Shown here: piece by piece, positions 5,293-7,749 of the stretch
Layout: the number at the start of each line of letters is the position of its first letter
How positions within the stretch are numbered: the stretch's first letter is position 1
NCBI GenBank assembly: GCA_023435965.1
Contig: JAEZLC010000247.1
Span: 1 to 7,749, forward strand
From: Cyanobacteria bacterium OH_CDB_58
Lineage (GTDB): Bacteria > Cyanobacteriota > Vampirovibrionia > Gastranaerophilales > Gastranaerophilaceae
DNA: 7,749 bases
Reading direction: 5' to 3'
Translations under genes and position numbers: made by a program
The notes under the pieces: generated by a model
Told to the model about the DNA's origin: nothing
What the model saw: the letters and a program-made list of their open reading frames with translations, nothing else
The model's database searches: none

Positions 5293-6539
5293 TTAGATTT
5301 TTCTCTAAGGTCCGCCGCTAGTTTATGAGCAAAAAGACCTTCATTCTTCGCAAGAATTGAAGCATTTCGTGCAATTCTAGAAATATTTTCCTTGTTGATT
5401 ATTTGATAAGTTTGAATTTTAACATAATCAAAAACGCTCAATCCGCCTGAGTATCTGGCAACCTGATTTGTGGGCAATGTATGGTTAGTTCCACTTACGT
5501 AATCGCCAAACACCTCAGCTGAATAATTACCTACAAATAATGAGCCGTAGTTTTCAAATTTTTCAATGTATTTTTCTGCATTTTCAAAACAGATTTCTAA
5601 ATGCTCGGGAGCTTTTTTCTCAGAAAGTTCTATTGCCTCTTCTATACTTTTTGCTATTACCGCAAAAGATTTCTCGAAAGAGATTTTTGCTATATCCGAA
5701 GTGTCAAGAGTTTTCAAAAAAGTCTCAGCCGATTGTTTTACCTTGACGGCAAATTCTTCACTAAAACATATCAAATATGCCCTAGCATCTTTATCATGCT
5801 CACACTGAGCAAGCATATCTACGGCTACAAAATCAGGATTAGCAGTATCGTCTGCGATTATAAGAACTTCTGACGGCCCTGCCAGAAAATCAATTCCGCA
5901 TTCTCCAAAAACCTGTTTCTTAGCCGATGTTACGTACTTATTCCCCGGTCCTACAATCTTGTCTATCTTAGGCAATGTTTCAGTCCCATAAGCAAGGCCT
6001 GCTATAGCCTGAACACCACCTACTCGAAAGATTTTATCAGCACCAGCCAAGTGACAAGCAGCTATCGTTACCGGTTGAATTTTTGGAGAAACAGCTATTA
6101 CATTTTTCACCCCTGCAACTTTAGCAGGGACAACAGTCATTATGGCAGAACTTGGTAAAGGATAGTTTCCTCCTGGAATATAACAGCCTACGCTATTAAT
6201 AGGAATAACTCTATGCCCAAGCCTAGCCCCTGCAACGTTTGTATCCAAATTTTTGATGCAATCAAACTGTTTTTGAGCAAACTCTTTCACGTTAGCAATA
6301 GCAAAATTTATTGCGTCCAAAGTTTCTTTATCAATTGAGTTAACAGCTTCTTCAATTTCTCTTGAACTGACCTGGAAGTCTGAAATATCGCCATCTCCAA
6401 ATTGCTTGGAATACTTACGTAAAGCTTCGTCTTTATTATTTTTTACGTCCGAAATAATATCTGAAACCGATGAAATATTTTCGAACTCGATTTTTTCGAA
6501 AAATTCTTCGGTAATATCATCTAATTTAAATATTTTCAT
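5289..6539 (-). CDS. hisD: Histidinol dehydrogenase
   Basis: HisD oxidises L-histidinol via histidinal to L-histidine with two NAD+, the last two steps of histidine synthesis; it is a zinc-dependent homodimer in the cytoplasm. The 416 residues are slightly short of the usual 425-435. Expected sites are all present: [12 protein letters not shown] (120-131), [13 protein letters not shown] (174-186), [12 protein letters not shown] (196-207), GPSEVLI (221-227), zinc ligands Gln245 and His248 in LAQCEHD, catalytic Glu312-His313 in APEHLEI, zinc ligand Asp346 in [14 protein letters not shown], and His405 in EGLFAHKLA. The ATG lies 14 nt after the hisA-HisIE stop with AGGTGA (6546-6551) ahead of it, so the two are co-transcribed. 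The 3' end overlaps the rhodanese stop by 4 nt with no terminator between, so his transcription may run antisense into that gene. Confidence 0.98.
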   Translation of the reverse strand: MKIFKLDDITEEFFEKIEFENISSVSDIISDVKNNKDEALRKYSKQFGDGDISDFQVSSREIEEAVNSIDKETLDAINFAIANVKEFAQKQFDCIKNLDTNVAGARLGHRVIPINSVGCYIPGGNYPLPSSAIMTVVPAKVAGVKNVIAVSPKIQPVTIAACHLAGADKIFRVGGVQAIAGLAYGTETLPKIDKIVGPGNKYVTSAKKQVFGECGIDFLAGPSEVLIIADDTANPDFVAVDMLAQCEHDKDARAYLICFSEEFAVKVKQSAETFLKTLDTSDIAKISFEKSFAVIAKSIEEAIELSEKKAPEHLEICFENAEKYIEKFENYGSLFVGNYSAEVFGDYVSGTNHTLPTNQVARYSGGLSVFDYVKIQTYQIINKENISRIARNASILAKNEGLFAHKLAADLREKSN

Positions 6540-6553
6540 TCAATTTCACCTGA

Positions 6554-7749
6554 TTATTTAGTTCTTGAAGCCAAATTACTCAATATATCCTGAGGGGTGA
6601 TATTATGCTTAGCCATAAAAGTAAGTACGAAATAAGCCAGATCACTGGCTTCCCATTCTAACCCGTCTCCTTGTTCAAAATTGACGGTTTCAAAGGCTTC
6701 TTCCATAATTTTTCTCTTTAGGAAAAACTCATTTTTGAATAGTTTTGTGGTAAAGGATCCCTCCGGCATTTTTTCTTTTCTGTCCAAAAGAAGATTATAC
6801 AAATCATTTATGCAAAAATCTTTATCCTCAAAACAGGAATATCTATCCAAATGGCAAGCGTTACCTTTTTGCTTAACCTTAAACAACAGTGTATCCTGAT
6901 CACAGTCAAATTTAGCACTAACTAACTCTTGAGTATTTCCTGAGGTAAGTCCTTTGGTCCACAACTCATTTCTTGAACGGCTGTAATATGTAGCCAAACC
7001 TTCAGACAATGATTTTCTTAAAGCATCTTCATTGCAATAAGCAAGCATTAAAACCTGTTTAGATTCAACATCTTGAACTATTGCCGGAACAAGTCCGCCT
7101 TGCTTCTCAAAATCAATAACAGCACAAAAAGCATCTTCCAATTTGACCGCACCTGTATATATACACATACCCAATTGGGTTGAAACATTCATTTTTATGA
7201 GGGTCTTAATTTCTTCAACAGTAGAAATTCCACCTGCAGCCACCAAATCTTTTTTAGTCAAAGAACGAATGTGTTTAATAGCATCGATGTCCGTACCACC
7301 CATCATTCCTTCTTTTTCAACTATAGTATAAAGATACCCCGAGCAAAGATCATCGAACCTTTTCACAAAATCTTCAGGCGTAGAATTTAATTCTTTTGTC
7401 CAACCTTCTGTTGTAACTTTTCCGTTTTTTGCATCTATAGCTACTATAACCTTATCCTTAGGCAGCTTAGATAAAAAATCCTCATTAGCAGCAGTTCCGA
7501 TAATTATCTTTTTAGCACCGTTTGCAAGAACTCTTTTAGCCTTCTCCGCATCTCTTATTCCACCACCGACTCTGCAATGAGCAATTTGACAGATTTTTCT
7601 AATAAGCTCTTCGTTATCACCTTTACCCATTGCGGCATCAAGGTCAATAACTGCTATTTCGCCAAATCTGGAGTAATACTTTGCAAGTTCTAAGACATCT
7701 TCTCTTTCAAGTACTTTTTCTTTTCCTTGCTTTAACTGAACAGCTTTAC
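6554..7749 (-). CDS. hisA-hisIE: HisA-HisI-HisE fusion (5' end cut by window edge)
   Basis: The open frame continues from the right edge: 39 further codons precede the Met at 7630, beginning KAVQLKQGK, which is the second stretch of HisA, so about 10-20 N-terminal residues including the first catalytic Asp are outside. Numbering from that Met, HisA has GGGIRD (22-27), GTAA (45-48), catalytic-type Asp66 in AIDAKNG, and AAGGIST (131-137). HisI follows from about 176: YYSRSRNELWTKG (215-227), DCDQD (242-246), and zinc ligands Cys243, Cys259 and Cys266 with the known 16/7 spacing. HisE fills about 277-358 with KIMEEAFE (307-314) and EASDLAYF (327-334). HisE hydrolyses phosphoribosyl-ATP, HisI opens the ring of phosphoribosyl-AMP, and HisA isomerises ProFAR, so this chain covers steps 2-4. 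HisIE fusions are common; HisA on the front is unusual to my knowledge. The join is in frame with no stop. Confidence 0.94.
   Translation of the reverse strand, partial: KAVQLKQGKEKVLEREDVLELAKYYSRFGEIAVIDLDAAMGKGDNEELIRKICQIAHCRVGGGIRDAEKAKRVLANGAKKIIIGTAANEDFLSKLPKDKVIVAIDAKNGKVTTEGWTKELNSTPEDFVKRFDDLCSGYLYTIVEKEGMMGGTDIDAIKHIRSLTKKDLVAAGGISTVEEIKTLIKMNVSTQLGMCIYTGAVKLEDAFCAVIDFEKQGGLVPAIVQDVESKQVLMLAYCNEDALRKSLSEGLATYYSRSRNELWTKGLTSGNTQELVSAKFDCDQDTLLFKVKQKGNACHLDRYSCFEDKDFCINDLYNLLLDRKEKMPEGSFTTKLFKNEFFLKRKIMEEAFETVNFEQGDGLEWEASDLAYFVLTFMAKHNITPQDILSNLASRTK

Noticed and set aside
5540..5873. Three overlapping plus-strand ORFs opposite hisD
   Set aside because: They are antisense shadows of a fully conserved hisD, rich in Ser/Phe/Leu as expected from reversed coding sequence, with no ribosome site.
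6681..7331. Plus-strand ORFs opposite the HisA-HisIE fusion
   Set aside because: They are antisense shadows of conserved HisI/HisE and HisA coding regions.

Overview
This is an AT-rich stretch of a bacterial chromosome carrying two amino-acid/nucleotide biosynthesis blocks on the minus strand, with two small plus-strand genes between them. No mobile element, CRISPR array, rRNA or tRNA is visible. The gene set (NAD-linked class 1B PyrD with PyrK, a PyrE with a C-terminal CxxC, no PyrI) fits many low-GC bacteria. The pairing of a small SprA-related HELAH protein with a HisA-HisI-HisE fusion makes me think of a gut lineage outside classical Bacillota, such as Gastranaerophilales/Vampirovibrionia. 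That placement is a guess from memory, not shown by the sequence.

Pyrimidine operon (1-4328, minus strand): transcription starts from a promoter near 4298-4328 and runs pyrK-pyrD-pyrE-pyrB-pyrC. All four junctions overlap (13, 11, 1 and 11 nt), so the genes are probably translationally coupled. Together they cover carbamoyl-aspartate formation (PyrB), ring closure (PyrC), oxidation to orotate with electrons passed to NAD+ (PyrD+PyrK) and orotate phosphoribosylation (PyrE). carAB, pyrF and pyrR are not in the window. pyrC runs off the left edge.

Pyrimidine leader (4185-4297): this is the most interesting part. The predicted leader of about 110 nt encodes a 14-codon peptide. Its stop codon overlaps the first arm of a perfect inverted repeat that runs into a U-tract, just before the pyrK ribosome binding site. 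This layout suggests translation-coupled transcription attenuation, analogous in logic to enterobacterial pyrBI but in a different operon and apparently without a PyrR site.

Plus-strand island (4344-5292): a 125-residue SprA-related putative metalloprotease with a HELAH motif has its own Shine-Dalgarno site and its own intrinsic terminator. It is followed by a 130-residue single-domain rhodanese. The rhodanese stop codon overlaps the hisD stop codon tail to tail.

Histidine block (5289-7749, minus strand): a HisA-HisI-HisE fusion, whose N-terminus is cut by the right edge, is followed 14 nt later by hisD. The fusion would carry out three consecutive steps (2, 3 and 4) of histidine synthesis, and HisD carries out the last two oxidations.
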